Notes under the pieces: generated by a model | The model's input: only the letters and a program-made list of their open reading frames with translations | What the model was told of the DNA's origin: nothing | The model's database searches: none | Shown here: positions 1-8,610 of the stretch, one piece after another | How the letters are laid out: each line of letters starts with the position of its first letter | Numbering within the stretch: position 1 is the stretch's first letter | DNA from: Pseudomonadota bacterium | GTDB lineage: Bacteria > Pseudomonadota > Gammaproteobacteria > Steroidobacterales > Steroidobacteraceae | DNA: 44,770 nucleotides | Direction of reading: 5' to 3' | Assembly: GCA_003242685.1 (NCBI GenBank) | Contig: QGVD01000024.1 | Span: 1-44,770, forward strand | Made by a program: the position numbers and the translations under genes

Positions 1-2811
1 ACGAGCGCGCTGCTCGCGAACGGCGTGCATCTCCTCGGGCGGAGCTTCAAGTATCACCGGCCGCGCGGCGTGCTCTCGTTCGCGAACCACGACGTGAACG
101 TCATGGTGCAGGCGGGCTCGGAGCCGAACGTCCGTGCCGACGTCACGCCGCTCGAGGAGGGGCTCAACCTCCGTGCCGTCAATACGCGGGGCGGGCTCGA
201 GCGCGATCGCGGGCGGTTCATCGAGTGGCTCGCGCCTTTCCTGCCCGTCGGGTTCTACTACAAGGCGTTCCACTCGAAGACGCTGTTCCCGTTCTGGGAA
301 CGCATGATCCGCGGGATGGCGGGCCTCGGGACCGTCGATCTCACGGCCAGGCGCGTCCGCACGGCCAAGCGCTACGACTGGTGCGACGTGCTGGTGATCG
401 GCGGCGGACCGTCGGGTCTCGCGGCGGCACTTGCGGCGGCCGACGCAGGTGCAGAGGTCGTGCTCGTCGACGAGAACGCGCGTCTCGGCGGCAGCGGTCA
501 GTACAACCTGGGCGCCGACCAGGATCAGCGGCGGCACGTCGCTCAGCTCGCCGCGGCCGTTCACGCGCACGAGCGCATCCGCGTGTATCTCGGAACGTAC
601 GCGGCCGGTTACTACGCCGATCACTGGGTGCCCCTCGTCGGTCCGGAGTTCATCACGAAGGTGCGCGCCGGTGCCGTGGTCTGCGCGACGGGCGCGTTCG
701 AGCAGCCCGCCGTGTTCGGTCACAACGATCTGCCGGGCGTCATGCTCGGCTCCGCCGCGCAGCGGCTCATCTATCGCTATGCGGTGGCTCCGGGCACGCG
801 CGCCGTCGTGCTCGCCGGAAACACGGATGCGTACCGGGTCGCGCTCGATCTGCACACGCACGGTGTAACCGTCGCGGCCATCGCTGACCTGCGCGAGGAG
901 GGCGAGACATCGCCGTTTGGAACGGAGGTTCGCGAGCTCGGTATCCCGGTCTTCGACGGCTTCGGCGTGTACGAGGCGGTCGGACGAGAGAGAGTCACGG
1001 CCGCGCGCATCGCTCCGGTCGTCGACATCGGCCGCCTCGACGCGACGTGCGCCAGACGCATCGAGTGCGATCTCATCGTGATGAGCGTCGGGTGGGCGCC
1101 GGCGGCATCGCTCCTCAACCAGGCGGGCATGCGCGCGCGCTTCGACGAGCACCTGTCGCAGTTCGTGCCCGAGGAGCTGCCCGAAGGCGTCTACGCGTGT
1201 GGCCGGGTCAACGGCATCCACCACTACGCCCTGAAGCTCGAGGACGGACGACGCGCGGGGCTGCTCGCCGCCGAAGGCGCGGGTGTTCCCGTCGATCCGG
1301 GACTTCTCGCGCGCGCGCGTGCGCTCACGCTGTGCGAGGCTTCGCGGCCCTCTCATTCCTATCCGATCTTCGAGCACGCGCGCGGCTGGAACTTCGTCGA
1401 CTTCGACGAGGATCTGCGCCTCGACGACTTCCGCAATGCGGTCCAGGAAGGCTTCGACAGCATCGAGCTGCTCAAGCGCTACACCACGGTCGGGATGGGC
1501 CCGAGCCAGGGCAAGCATTCGAACATGAATGCGATCCGCATCCTCGCGCGGCTGCGGCACACGTCGCCGGGCCGGATCGGTGCGCCGACGTCGCGGCCGA
1601 TGTTCCACCCCGTGCCGATGTCGCATCTCGCCGGGCGCGGCTTCCACGTCGAGCGCGAGACGCCGCTGCATGCCGAGCACGAGGCACTCGGTGCGCGCTT
1701 CATGCTCGCGGGTCAGTGGCGGAGGCCCGAGTACTACGCGCGCGGCAGTCTGTCGCGCGAGGAGGCGATCCGCGAGGAAGTCCTCACCGTGCGGCGTGCG
1801 GTCGGCGTGATCGACGTCGGCACGCTCGGCAAGATCGAGGTGCGCGGTCCGGATGCAGCGGAGTTCATCGAGCGCGTCTACACCGGCCGCTTCGTGCAGC
1901 AGAAGGCGGGCACGACGCGCTACGGTCTGATGCTCGACGAGGCGGGCGTCATCGTGGACGACGGTGTCGTCGCGCGCCTCGCTCCGGATCACTTCTATAT
2001 CACGACGACGACGAGCGGCTCGGCGAGCGTGTACCGCGAGCTGCAGCGGCTCGCCATCGTGTGGCGGATGCGCGTGATGCTCGCGAATCTCACGGGGCAC
2101 ATGGGCGCCGTGAATCTCGCAGGTCCACGCGCACGCGCCGTGCTGAGCGCGCTGACGAGCGCAGATCTCTCGGAGCGCGCCTTTCCGTACCTCGCGGTCC
2201 GTGTGGCGTCGGTCGCCGGCGTCGAGTGCCGGCTCATGCGCGTCGGTTTCGTCGGCGAGCTCGGCTACGAGGTCCACGCGCCTGCCGACTGCATGGCTCA
2301 CGTCTGGAACGCGATCCTCGAGGCGGGGCGTGCGCACGGAATGCAGCCCTTCGGCGTCGAGGCGCAGCGCGTGCTGCGGCTCGAGAAGGGGCACCTGATC
2401 GTCGGGCAGGACACGGACGGTCTCACGAATCCGTACGAGGCGGGCTGCGAGTGGGCGCTCGCGATGGACAAGCCGTTCTTCGTCGGGAAGCGCAGTCTCG
2501 AGGCGATCGGCCGGCGGCCGCTGCGCCAGCGGCTCGCCGGGTTCGAGCTCATCGACTCGAGCGGACCGCTGCCCAAGGAATGCCATCTGGTGGTCGAGAA
2601 GGGTGAGATCGCGGGCCGTGTCACGAGCATCGCCCTGTCGCCGACGCTCGGTCGCGCCATCGGGCTCGCAATGCTCACGCCGTCTCTCGCCGAGCCGCAG
2701 ACCCGCATCACGATCCGCGGCGACGGCGGCGAGATGATTCCGGCCGTCGTCGTGCCGACGCCCTTCTACGACGCCCGCAACGAGCGGCAGCGTCTTCCGG
2801 AGGCCGCATGA
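1..2811 (+). CDS. mgdC: N-methylglutamate dehydrogenase subunit C (sarcosine oxidase alpha-like), 5' truncated
   Basis: This is the large flavoprotein subunit of the heterotetrameric sarcosine oxidase/N-methylglutamate dehydrogenase family. The frame is open from base 1, and the first codons (TSALLANGVHLLGRSFKYHR) match the region about 25-30 residues inside the family's N-terminus, so the true start lies left of the window; the GTG at 25 is internal. A Rossmann motif VLVIGGGPSGLAAALAAADA lies near codon 130, a pyridine-nucleotide-disulfide oxidoreductase domain follows to about residue 450, and the last ~370 residues are GcvT-like, the folate-binding aminomethyltransferase fold that accepts the C1 unit. 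The family is usually near 1000 residues and about 936 are present. Sequence alone cannot separate MgdC from SoxA; the choice rests on the adjoining gmaS and mgsABC. The catalytic SoxB-like (mgdA) and SoxD-like (mgdB) subunits would be expected upstream, outside the window. Stop overlaps the start of mgdD. Confidence 0.85.
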   Translation, partial: TSALLANGVHLLGRSFKYHRPRGVLSFANHDVNVMVQAGSEPNVRADVTPLEEGLNLRAVNTRGGLERDRGRFIEWLAPFLPVGFYYKAFHSKTLFPFWERMIRGMAGLGTVDLTARRVRTAKRYDWCDVLVIGGGPSGLAAALAAADAGAEVVLVDENARLGGSGQYNLGADQDQRRHVAQLAAAVHAHERIRVYLGTYAAGYYADHWVPLVGPEFITKVRAGAVVCATGAFEQPAVFGHNDLPGVMLGSAAQRLIYRYAVAPGTRAVVLAGNTDAYRVALDLHTHGVTVAAIADLREEGETSPFGTEVRELGIPVFDGFGVYEAVGRERVTAARIAPVVDIGRLDATCARRIECDLIVMSVGWAPAASLLNQAGMRARFDEHLSQFVPEELPEGVYACGRVNGIHHYALKLEDGRRAGLLAAEGAGVPVDPGLLARARALTLCEASRPSHSYPIFEHARGWNFVDFDEDLRLDDFRNAVQEGFDSIELLKRYTTVGMGPSQGKHSNMNAIRILARLRHTSPGRIGAPTSRPMFHPVPMSHLAGRGFHVERETPLHAEHEALGARFMLAGQWRRPEYYARGSLSREEAIREEVLTVRRAVGVIDVGTLGKIEVRGPDAAEFIERVYTGRFVQQKAGTTRYGLMLDEAGVIVDDGVVARLAPDHFYITTTTSGSASVYRELQRLAIVWRMRVMLANLTGHMGAVNLAGPRARAVLSALTSADLSERAFPYLAVRVASVAGVECRLMRVGFVGELGYEVHAPADCMAHVWNAILEAGRAHGMQPFGVEAQRVLRLEKGHLIVGQDTDGLTNPYEAGCEWALAMDKPFFVGKRSLEAIGRRPLRQRLAGFELIDSSGPLPKECHLVVEKGEIAGRVTSIALSPTLGRAIGLAMLTPSLAEPQTRITIRGDGGEMIPAVVVPTPFYDARNERQRLPEAA

Positions 2812-3479
2812 CACCGCGCCGCTCGGCTTTCCATCACGTCAGCCGCGAAGCGGTGCGGCCGCTCGTCGGTGCTTCGCAGCCGGGTGTCGTTCCGCAGGAA
2901 GCGCATGGCGCCGATCGTCAGCATGAATTCGTTCTGCGCGCCGTGGGTCTGTCCGACGTGTCCCTGCGGGCGAAGATCGGGCTCAAGGGCGAGGGAGCCT
3001 CGGCAGTGCTCGCAGCCCGCGGTCTGCCGCTGCCGGCGCCGGCGAACCGCTGGATGCCGTATCGCGGAGGCCTGATCGCGCGTCTCGGAAACACGGAGTT
3101 CCTGCTCGAAGCGCCGGCGGACGACGACTGGACGCGGGAATTCCGCGCGATCGACGCGGCGGATGCGATGCCCGTGATCCGCAGTGACGCATCGCTCCTG
3201 CTCTTCGGCGAGCGCCTGCCCGAGCTGCTCGCGCAGGTCTGCGCGGTCCGGTTCACGTCGCGCCTCGCGGAAGACCGCGAGCTCGTGCTCACGCAGCTCG
3301 CCGGTGTGTCCGTGCTCGCGATCCCGTTTCGTGCGGCGCCGGCTCCGGCGCTGCGGCTGTGGTGCGACCCGACGTTCGCACCGAATCTCTGGCGCACGCT
3401 CGCGACCATCGTGTGCGAGCTCGGCGGTGCGCCAGTCGATCCTGCCGGGTTGGGGGAGCTCGGCATTCCCTGCATCTGA
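2808..3479 (+). CDS. mgdD: N-methylglutamate dehydrogenase subunit D (sarcosine oxidase gamma-like)
   Basis: This is the small gamma-type subunit of the sarcosine oxidase/N-methylglutamate dehydrogenase complex, 223 residues, close to the family's usual ~200. The ATG overlaps the mgdC stop (ATGA arrangement), which fixes the start and implies translational coupling. The protein begins with a short basic leader and then shows the weakly conserved SoxG pattern: an early stretch LRAVGLSDVSLRAKIGLKGE, the GNTEFLLEAP segment near residue 95, and a C-terminal region rich in Ala and Leu. Gamma subunits have no catalytic motif, so the call depends on this pattern plus its position behind the alpha subunit. 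It is distantly related to GcvT/YgfZ. As part of the complex it would act in the cytoplasm or at the inner face of the membrane. Sarcosine oxidase gamma is the alternative name if the complex uses sarcosine. Confidence 0.8.
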   Translation: MTPRRSAFHHVSREAVRPLVGASQPGVVPQEAHGADRQHEFVLRAVGLSDVSLRAKIGLKGEGASAVLAARGLPLPAPANRWMPYRGGLIARLGNTEFLLEAPADDDWTREFRAIDAADAMPVIRSDASLLLFGERLPELLAQVCAVRFTSRLAEDRELVLTQLAGVSVLAIPFRAAPAPALRLWCDPTFAPNLWRTLATIVCELGGAPVDPAGLGELGIPCI

Positions 3480-3497
3480 GTCGAGGAGTACACGACA

Positions 3498-4832
3498 ATG
3501 AATCTCGAGCAGGCGAAGAAATATCTGGCGGAGCGTGACCTGCGCTACGTGCTTGCCCAGTTCGTCGACATCCACGGTGTGGCCAAGACGAAATCGGTTC
3601 CGGCCGAGCACCTGGAGATGATCGTCAACGAAGGCGCCGGCTTCGCCGCCTTCGCGGTCTGGGGCCTCGGTATCGGCCCGGAAGGGCCCGACTACATGGC
3701 GCGCGCGGATCTCTCGACGCTCACCGTCTTGCCCTGGATGCCCGGGTATGCGCGCGTGGTGTGCGACGGCTTCGTGCGCAACGAGCCTTACCCGCTGTGC
3801 TCACGGGTGGTGCTGAAGCGAGCGCTCGCCGATCTCGCGCGGCGCGGAATGACCATGTACACGGGAATCGAGCCGGAGTTCGTCCTCCTGAAGCGCGGCA
3901 CCAACGGCGATCTCGTGCTCTGGGACGAGGCCGACATGCTCGAGAAGCCCTGCTACGACTTCAAGGGGCTCGCGCGCAGCGCGGAGTTCCTCGACCGGCT
4001 CGTCGAGGCCGTGCGTCCCGCGGGGCTCGACGTCTACCAGATCGATCACGAGGACGCGAACGGCCAGTTCGAGGTGAACTTCACGTACTCGGACGCGCTC
4101 ACCACCGCGGATCGCCTCGTGCTGCTGCGCATGGCGGCCTGCGACATCGCCTCGCGCATGGGCATGGTGTGCTCGTTCATGCCCAAGCCCTTCTCGAACC
4201 GCACCGGCTCGGGAGCTCACTTCCACATCTCGCTGGGCGACGATAGGACGAAGAACCTCTTCCACGACGACTCGGATCGCCACGGGCTCGGCCTTTCGAA
4301 GATGGGCTACCACTTCGTCGGCGGCATCCTCGCGCACGCGCGGGCGCTCGCCGCGATCGCCGCGCCGACCGTCAACTCCTACAAGCGGCTCGTCGTCGGC
4401 CGCTCACTGTCCGGCGCGACCTGGGCGCCGGCGTACGTCGCGTACGGTGACAACAACCGCACGGCGTGCGTGCGCATCCCGTACGGGCGCATCGAGCTGC
4501 GGCTGCCCGATTCGTCGTGCAATCCCTATCTGGTGACGGCTGCGGTCCTCGCGGCCGGCATGGACGGCGTGGAGCGCGAGCTCGATCCCGGTCCGCCCCT
4601 CAACGACAACCTCTACGAGTGGAGTCCGCGACGCATCCGGGAGGCTGGCATCAGGCTCCTGCCGCAGAACCTCGCCGAGGCGCTCGATGCGCTCGAGCAG
4701 GACGAGGTCGTGATGAACGCGCTCGGTGCGCCGCTCGCCCGCGAGTTCATCGAGCTCAAGCGGATGGAGTGGGTGGAGTACAGCCGGCACGTCTCGGACT
4801 GGGAGCGCCGGCGCTACGCGGATTTCTTCTGA
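3498..4832 (+). CDS. gmaS: Gamma-glutamylmethylamide synthetase (glutamine synthetase family, GlnT-like)
   Basis: This is a 444-residue member of the glutamine-synthetase superfamily that ligates methylamine to glutamate using ATP, the entry step of the NMG pathway. Family marks visible are the N-terminal beta-grasp with DIHGVAKTKSVP, the segment GAGFAAFAVWGLGIGPEGPD that is characteristic of the GlnT/GmaS branch, the metal-binding GIEPEF near residue 124, the GSGAHFHISL segment (the GS His motif), and NRTACVRIPYGRIELRLPD for nucleotide and glutamate binding. The start is supported by a GAGGAG ribosome site about 10 bases upstream (3483-3488). It lies 18 bases after mgdD and 42 before mgsA, so it sits between the dehydrogenase and synthase genes of the same pathway. 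The alternative is a GlnT-type glutamine synthetase using ammonia; the neighbourhood favours GmaS. Confidence 0.87.
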   Translation: MNLEQAKKYLAERDLRYVLAQFVDIHGVAKTKSVPAEHLEMIVNEGAGFAAFAVWGLGIGPEGPDYMARADLSTLTVLPWMPGYARVVCDGFVRNEPYPLCSRVVLKRALADLARRGMTMYTGIEPEFVLLKRGTNGDLVLWDEADMLEKPCYDFKGLARSAEFLDRLVEAVRPAGLDVYQIDHEDANGQFEVNFTYSDALTTADRLVLLRMAACDIASRMGMVCSFMPKPFSNRTGSGAHFHISLGDDRTKNLFHDDSDRHGLGLSKMGYHFVGGILAHARALAAIAAPTVNSYKRLVVGRSLSGATWAPAYVAYGDNNRTACVRIPYGRIELRLPDSSCNPYLVTAAVLAAGMDGVERELDPGPPLNDNLYEWSPRRIREAGIRLLPQNLAEALDALEQDEVVMNALGAPLAREFIELKRMEWVEYSRHVSDWERRRYADFF

Positions 4833-4874
4833 CGCGGCGCCAGGAACGGCGTCGCGTTTCTTCCCGGAGGCTAC

Positions 4875-5774
4875 ATGTGCGGAATCGTCGGTCTCTATCT
4901 CAAGAACTCTGCGCTCGAGCCGCGCCTCGGCGAGCTCTTCGAGCCGATGCTGATCTCCATGACGACGCGCGGTCCCGACAGCGCAGGCTTCGCGATCTAC
5001 GGTGACGAAGTCGACGAGCGTCACGTGAAGGTGACGCTGCGGCATCCGGACCCGAAGTACGACTGGGACGCGCTCGCGCTCGCGGCGCGGGAGCTCGACC
5101 CGCAGCTCGCGTGGCATCGGAACGCCATCGTCGCCGTGTTCAAGCTGGCCGCCGACGAGGCGACGGTACGCGAGTGGCTCGCACGCAGCGTGCCGGACGT
5201 GCGGATCATGAGCATCGGCCGCAGCATCGAGATCCTGAAGGACGTCGGGCTGCCGGCGGACATCTCGCGGCGCTTCGGGCTCGCGCGCATGCAGGGAACG
5301 CACGCCATCGGCCACACGCGCATGGCGACGGAGAGCGCCGTGACGCTCGAGGGAAGTCATCCGTTCTCGACGGGTCTCGATCTCTGCCTCGTGCACAACG
5401 GCTCACTGTCGAACTACAACCGTCTGCGGGCGAAGCTGCGGCGCGAAGGCATCGAGTTCGAGACGGAGAACGACACGGAAGTCGCAGCGGGCTATCTCAC
5501 GTGGCGCCTCATGAAGGGCGATTCGCTCACGGAGGCGCTGAAGGCAGCCCTCAGGGATCTCGACGGCTTCTTCACCTTCACCATCGGCACACGCGAGGGT
5601 TTCGCCGTGCTGCGCGATCCGATCGCCTGCAAGCCCGCGGTGATCGCCGAGACCGACGACTACGTCGCGATGGCATCCGAGTATCGCGCGCTCACGTCTC
5701 TGCCGGGCATCGCCGCGGCGCGCGTGTGGGAACCGGAGCCGGCGGAAATCTACGTGTGGGAGCGCGGCTCATGA
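4875..5774 (+). CDS. mgsA: N-methylglutamate synthase subunit A (class II glutamine amidotransferase, GlxB-like)
   Basis: This is a 299-residue Ntn-hydrolase amidotransferase. It opens with MCGIVGLYLKN, so removal of Met exposes the catalytic Cys2 as the N-terminal nucleophile, which decides the start; a GGAGG ribosome site lies 5-10 bases upstream. Other family marks are MTTRGPDSAGFAIYG, the GHTRMATES motif near residue 155, HNGSLSNYNRLRAKL, and ENDTEVAAGYL. In the NMG pathway the three MgsABC proteins correspond to separated glutamate-synthase domains, and MgsA releases methylamine (rather than ammonia) from gamma-glutamylmethylamide for transfer to 2-oxoglutarate. The stop overlaps the mgsB start by four bases. 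Rhizobial GlxB is the nearest alternative name; with gmaS directly upstream and mgd genes beyond it, a methylamine role is the better reading. Confidence 0.85.
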   Translation: MCGIVGLYLKNSALEPRLGELFEPMLISMTTRGPDSAGFAIYGDEVDERHVKVTLRHPDPKYDWDALALAARELDPQLAWHRNAIVAVFKLAADEATVREWLARSVPDVRIMSIGRSIEILKDVGLPADISRRFGLARMQGTHAIGHTRMATESAVTLEGSHPFSTGLDLCLVHNGSLSNYNRLRAKLRREGIEFETENDTEVAAGYLTWRLMKGDSLTEALKAALRDLDGFFTFTIGTREGFAVLRDPIACKPAVIAETDDYVAMASEYRALTSLPGIAAARVWEPEPAEIYVWERGS

Positions 5775-6454
5775 TGAAGTTCGATCTGGCAAGTCATTCC
5801 GTACGCGAGCTCAATCAGCTCCTCCACGAGCAGGCACGGCAGCTCACGGAGCGCGAGTGGCTCGTGCTCAATCCCGGCGGGGCGCACAGCATCGCCTGCG
5901 GCATCGACCAGGAGCTCTCGGTCACGATCGACGGTCACTGCGGCTACTACTGCGCGGGCATGAACAAGAAGGCGCACGTGACCATCCGCGGCAACGCGGG
6001 TGTCGGCGTCGCGGAGAACATGATGTCCGGCGTCGTGCGCGTGCTCGGTGACGCCTCGCAATCGGCCGGCGCGACGGCGCACGGTGGTCTCCTCGTGATC
6101 GAGGGCAATGCGTCCGCCCGCTGCGGTATCGCGATGAAGGGCATCGACATCGTGGTCAAGGGCAGCGTCGGCCACATGAGCGCCTTCATGGGACAGGCGG
6201 GCAGGCTCGTCGTGTGCGGAGATGCCGGCGACGCGCTCGGCGACTCACTCTACGAGGTGCGCATCTACGTGCGCGGCAAGGTGCGTTCGCTCGGCGCCGA
6301 CTGCATCGAGAAGCCGATGCGCGAGGAGCATCTCAAGGAGCTGCGCGAGCTCCTCGCCCGAGCGGACGTCGATGCCGACCCGCGCGACTTCCGCCGCTAC
6401 GGCTCGGCGCGCCAGCTCTACAACTTCAAGGTGGACAACGCGGCGGCGTACTGA
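5771..6454 (+). CDS. mgsB: N-methylglutamate synthase subunit B (GltB C-terminal GXGXG domain protein, GlxC-like)
   Basis: This 227-residue protein corresponds to the C-terminal right-handed beta-helix (GXGXG) domain of the glutamate synthase large subunit as a free-standing protein. Glycine-rich turns recur about every 20 residues, for example DGHCGYYCAGMN, IRGNAGVGVAENMMSG, GATAHGGLLVIEGNASAR and VKGSVGHMSAFMGQAGRLVV. This domain is structural and holds the amidotransferase and FMN domains in register. Two tandem ATG codons (5771 and 5774) overlap the mgsA stop, so either could be used. The C-terminal part, from DCIEKPMREEHLKELRELL, is a helical tail followed by RRYGSARQLYNFKVDN, typical of GlxC-type proteins. 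It is translated in coupling with mgsA and is followed 25 bases later by mgsC. Confidence 0.83.
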   Translation: MMKFDLASHSVRELNQLLHEQARQLTEREWLVLNPGGAHSIACGIDQELSVTIDGHCGYYCAGMNKKAHVTIRGNAGVGVAENMMSGVVRVLGDASQSAGATAHGGLLVIEGNASARCGIAMKGIDIVVKGSVGHMSAFMGQAGRLVVCGDAGDALGDSLYEVRIYVRGKVRSLGADCIEKPMREEHLKELRELLARADVDADPRDFRRYGSARQLYNFKVDNAAAY

Positions 6455-6479
6455 GCGCCGCCCACGAGGGATCCCGGTC

Positions 6480-7802
6480 ATGACACGAGACGTACTGCCG
6501 CACCTGCGCGAATCCGCGACCTTCGATCGCGCGGTGATCCACGAGATCCAGCGCGCCGCGGAGACGGGTATCTACGACATCCGCGGATGGGGCGCGAAGC
6601 GCCGCGTGCCGCACTTCGACGATCTCCTGTTCCTCGGCGCCAGCATGTCGCGCTATCCGCTCGAGGGATACCGCGAGAAATGCGCCACGAACGTGGTGCT
6701 GGGCACGCGCTACGCGAAGAAGCCCATCGAGATCTCGACGCCGATCACCATCGCCGGCATGAGCTTCGGCGCGCTGTCGGCACAGGCGAAGGAGGCGCTC
6801 GGCCGCGGCGCCTCGATCGTGGGCACCAGCACCACGACGGGTGATGGCGGCATGACGCCCGAGGAGCGCGAGCACTCGAAGATCCTCGTCTACCAGTATC
6901 TGCCGTCGCGCTACGGCATGAATCCCGACGATCTGCGCAAGGCGGACGCCATCGAGGTGGTGCTGGGGCAGGGCGCGAAGCCCGGCGGCGGCGGCATGCT
7001 CCTCGGCCAGAAGATCACGGAGCGTGTGGCGAAGATGCGCACGCTCCCGGTCGGCGTCGATCAGCGCAGCGCGTGCCGGCATCCCGACTGGACCGGCCCC
7101 GACGATCTCGCCATCAAGATCGAGGAGCTGCGCGAGATCACGGACTGGGAGAAGCCCATCTACGTGAAGATCGGTGCGACGCGCACGTACTACGACGTGA
7201 AGCTCGCCGTGAAGGCGGGCGCCGACGTCGTCGTGCTCGACGGCATGCAGGGCGGAACGGCCGCCACGCAGGAAGTGTTCATCGAGCACGTCGGCATTCC
7301 GATCCTCGCGGCGATCCCTCAGGCCGTGCAGGCGCTGCAGGAGATGAACGTCCACCGCAACGGCGTGCAGCTCATCGTCTCGGGAGGCATCCGCACGGGC
7401 GCGGATGTCGCGAAGGCGCTCGCGCTCGGCGCGGACGCGGTCGCGATCGGCACGGCGGCACTCATCGCGCTCGGCTGCAACCACCCGCGCTGGGATGCGG
7501 AGTATCGCAAGCTCGGCTCGGCGGCCGGCTTCTACGACGACTATCACCTGGGTCAGGATCCGGCCGGCATTTCCACGCAGGACCCCGAGCTCGCGAAGCG
7601 GCTCGATCCGGTCGTGGGCGGGCGGCGGATCGCGAACTACCTGCGCGTGCTCACCATGGAGGCGCAGATCATCGCGCGGGCCTGCGGCAAGTCGCACCTG
7701 CTCAATCTCGAGCCGGAGGATCTCGTCGCGCTCACCGTGGAAGCGGCCGCGATGGCGCGCGTGCCGCTCGCCGGCACGAACTGGATCCCGGGCGAGAGCT
7801 GA
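6480..7802 (+). CDS. mgsC: N-methylglutamate synthase subunit C (FMN-binding glutamate synthase domain, GlxD-like)
   Basis: This 440-residue protein corresponds to the FMN/2-oxoglutarate-binding TIM barrel of the glutamate synthase large subunit. Visible marks are ITIAGMSFGALSAQAKEALG (FMN site), GTSTTTGDGGM, GQGAKPGGGGMLLGQKI, DVVVLDGMQGGTAATQEVF and IVSGGIRTGADVAKALALGA. It would condense the methylamine freed by MgsA with 2-oxoglutarate and reduce the product to N-methylglutamate. Where bacterial GltB places the cysteines of its [3Fe-4S] cluster immediately before a GIATQDPE-like stretch, this protein reads QDPAGISTQDPEL with only one Cys about 30 residues upstream (ALGCNHP), so the usual cluster ligands are not visible. 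The protein ends NLEPEDLVALTVEAAAMARV then PLAGTNW. ATG at 6480 has a GAGGGATCC leader about 8 bases upstream. The hairpin at 7838 ends the operon. Confidence 0.84.
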   Translation: MTRDVLPHLRESATFDRAVIHEIQRAAETGIYDIRGWGAKRRVPHFDDLLFLGASMSRYPLEGYREKCATNVVLGTRYAKKPIEISTPITIAGMSFGALSAQAKEALGRGASIVGTSTTTGDGGMTPEEREHSKILVYQYLPSRYGMNPDDLRKADAIEVVLGQGAKPGGGGMLLGQKITERVAKMRTLPVGVDQRSACRHPDWTGPDDLAIKIEELREITDWEKPIYVKIGATRTYYDVKLAVKAGADVVVLDGMQGGTAATQEVFIEHVGIPILAAIPQAVQALQEMNVHRNGVQLIVSGGIRTGADVAKALALGADAVAIGTAALIALGCNHPRWDAEYRKLGSAAGFYDDYHLGQDPAGISTQDPELAKRLDPVVGGRRIANYLRVLTMEAQIIARACGKSHLLNLEPEDLVALTVEAAAMARVPLAGTNWIPGES

Positions 7803-7837
7803 AGCCGGGCACGGCTCTTGCGCGGGCGCGGGCTGCG

Positions 7838-7867
7838 GCCGGCCGCAATTGCGGCCGGCGGCGTTTT
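7838..7867 (+). terminator. Probable intrinsic terminator after mgsC
   Basis: A perfect 22-base palindrome (7838-7859, centre AATT) lies 35 bases after the mgsC stop and is followed by GGCGTTTTC, giving a strong GC hairpin and a short T tract. It separates the methylamine block from the next gene. Confidence 0.6.
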
Positions 7868-7927
7868 CTGCGGCAATGGCACACCATGAAGAGCGAATCC
7901 GCGTACGGTGCCGGGAGCCCGCAGGCC

Positions 7928-8512
7928 ATGAGTGAGGACAGACCGCTCATTCCCGTCGCGATTTCCGCCCGCCACGCGCATCTCTCGCAGGAAAGCATCG
8001 AGCGGCTGTTCGGTGCCGGTTACCGGCTCCGGGAACGCGCGCCGCTGAAGCAGACCGGTCAGTTCGCGGCGGAGGAGACCGTCACGCTCGTCGGTCCGCG
8101 CGGCCGGATCGAGAACGTGCGCCTGATCGGTCCGCCGCGCGAGACCGATCAGGTGGAGATTTCGCGCACGGACGAGCACGTGCTCGGTCTCGATGCGCCG
8201 GTGCGGCTCTCCGGCGAGCTCTCGGATACGCCCGGCATCACGATCGAAGGACCCAGAGGAAGCATCACCCTCGACCACGGGGTCATCGTCTCGCTGCGCC
8301 ACATTCACATGAGCCCCGAAGACGCCGCGCGGCTCGGTGTGCACGACCGGCAGGTGGTGCGCGTCGCGGTGGACAGCGAGGGGCGGGACCTCATCTTCGG
8401 CGACGTCGTCGTGCGCGTTCGACCGGATTTCCGGCTCGAGCTGCATCTCGACACCGACGAGGCCAACGCGGCCGGGCTGCGCCCCGGCGATACCGTGGTC
8501 CTGCTGAAGTAG
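7928..8512 (+). CDS. pduL: PduL-type phosphate acyltransferase (phosphotransacylase)
   Basis: This 194-residue protein belongs to the PduL family, which interconverts acyl-CoA and acyl-phosphate (propanoyl or acetyl). It has the two-fold repeat of the family: the first half carries PVAISARHAHLSQESIERLF near residue 8 and the second carries VIVSLRHIHMSPEDAARLGV near residue 120, both with the HxH zinc-binding pattern. The ending LRPGDTVVLLK is typical. ATG 7928 is preferred because homology starts about 5 residues later; ATG 7886 would add 14 poorly conserved residues. In microcompartment loci PduL carries an encapsulation peptide, but none is obvious here and no shell proteins are nearby, so this is the free-standing housekeeping-like form, possibly substituting for Pta in acetate metabolism. 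A link with the methylamine genes upstream is not supported, since a hairpin lies between. Confidence 0.8.
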   Translation: MSEDRPLIPVAISARHAHLSQESIERLFGAGYRLRERAPLKQTGQFAAEETVTLVGPRGRIENVRLIGPPRETDQVEISRTDEHVLGLDAPVRLSGELSDTPGITIEGPRGSITLDHGVIVSLRHIHMSPEDAARLGVHDRQVVRVAVDSEGRDLIFGDVVVRVRPDFRLELHLDTDEANAAGLRPGDTVVLLK

Positions 8513-8610
8513 GACCGAAGCGCCGTCACGCCGGCGGCCGCGTGGTGGTTCCCGCGCGGCGTGCGCCGAGCGTGGCATCGCGCGGTGCGGCGACCGTATC
8601 ATCCGACGCG

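Noticed and set aside
1047..2606. A 519-codon plus-strand frame inside mgdC
   Set aside because: Arg- and Ala-rich translation with no domain; the other frame is clearly the real gene.
7928..8512. A bacterial microcompartment locus suggested by pduL
   Set aside because: No shell proteins, aldehyde dehydrogenase or encapsulation peptide are seen nearby.
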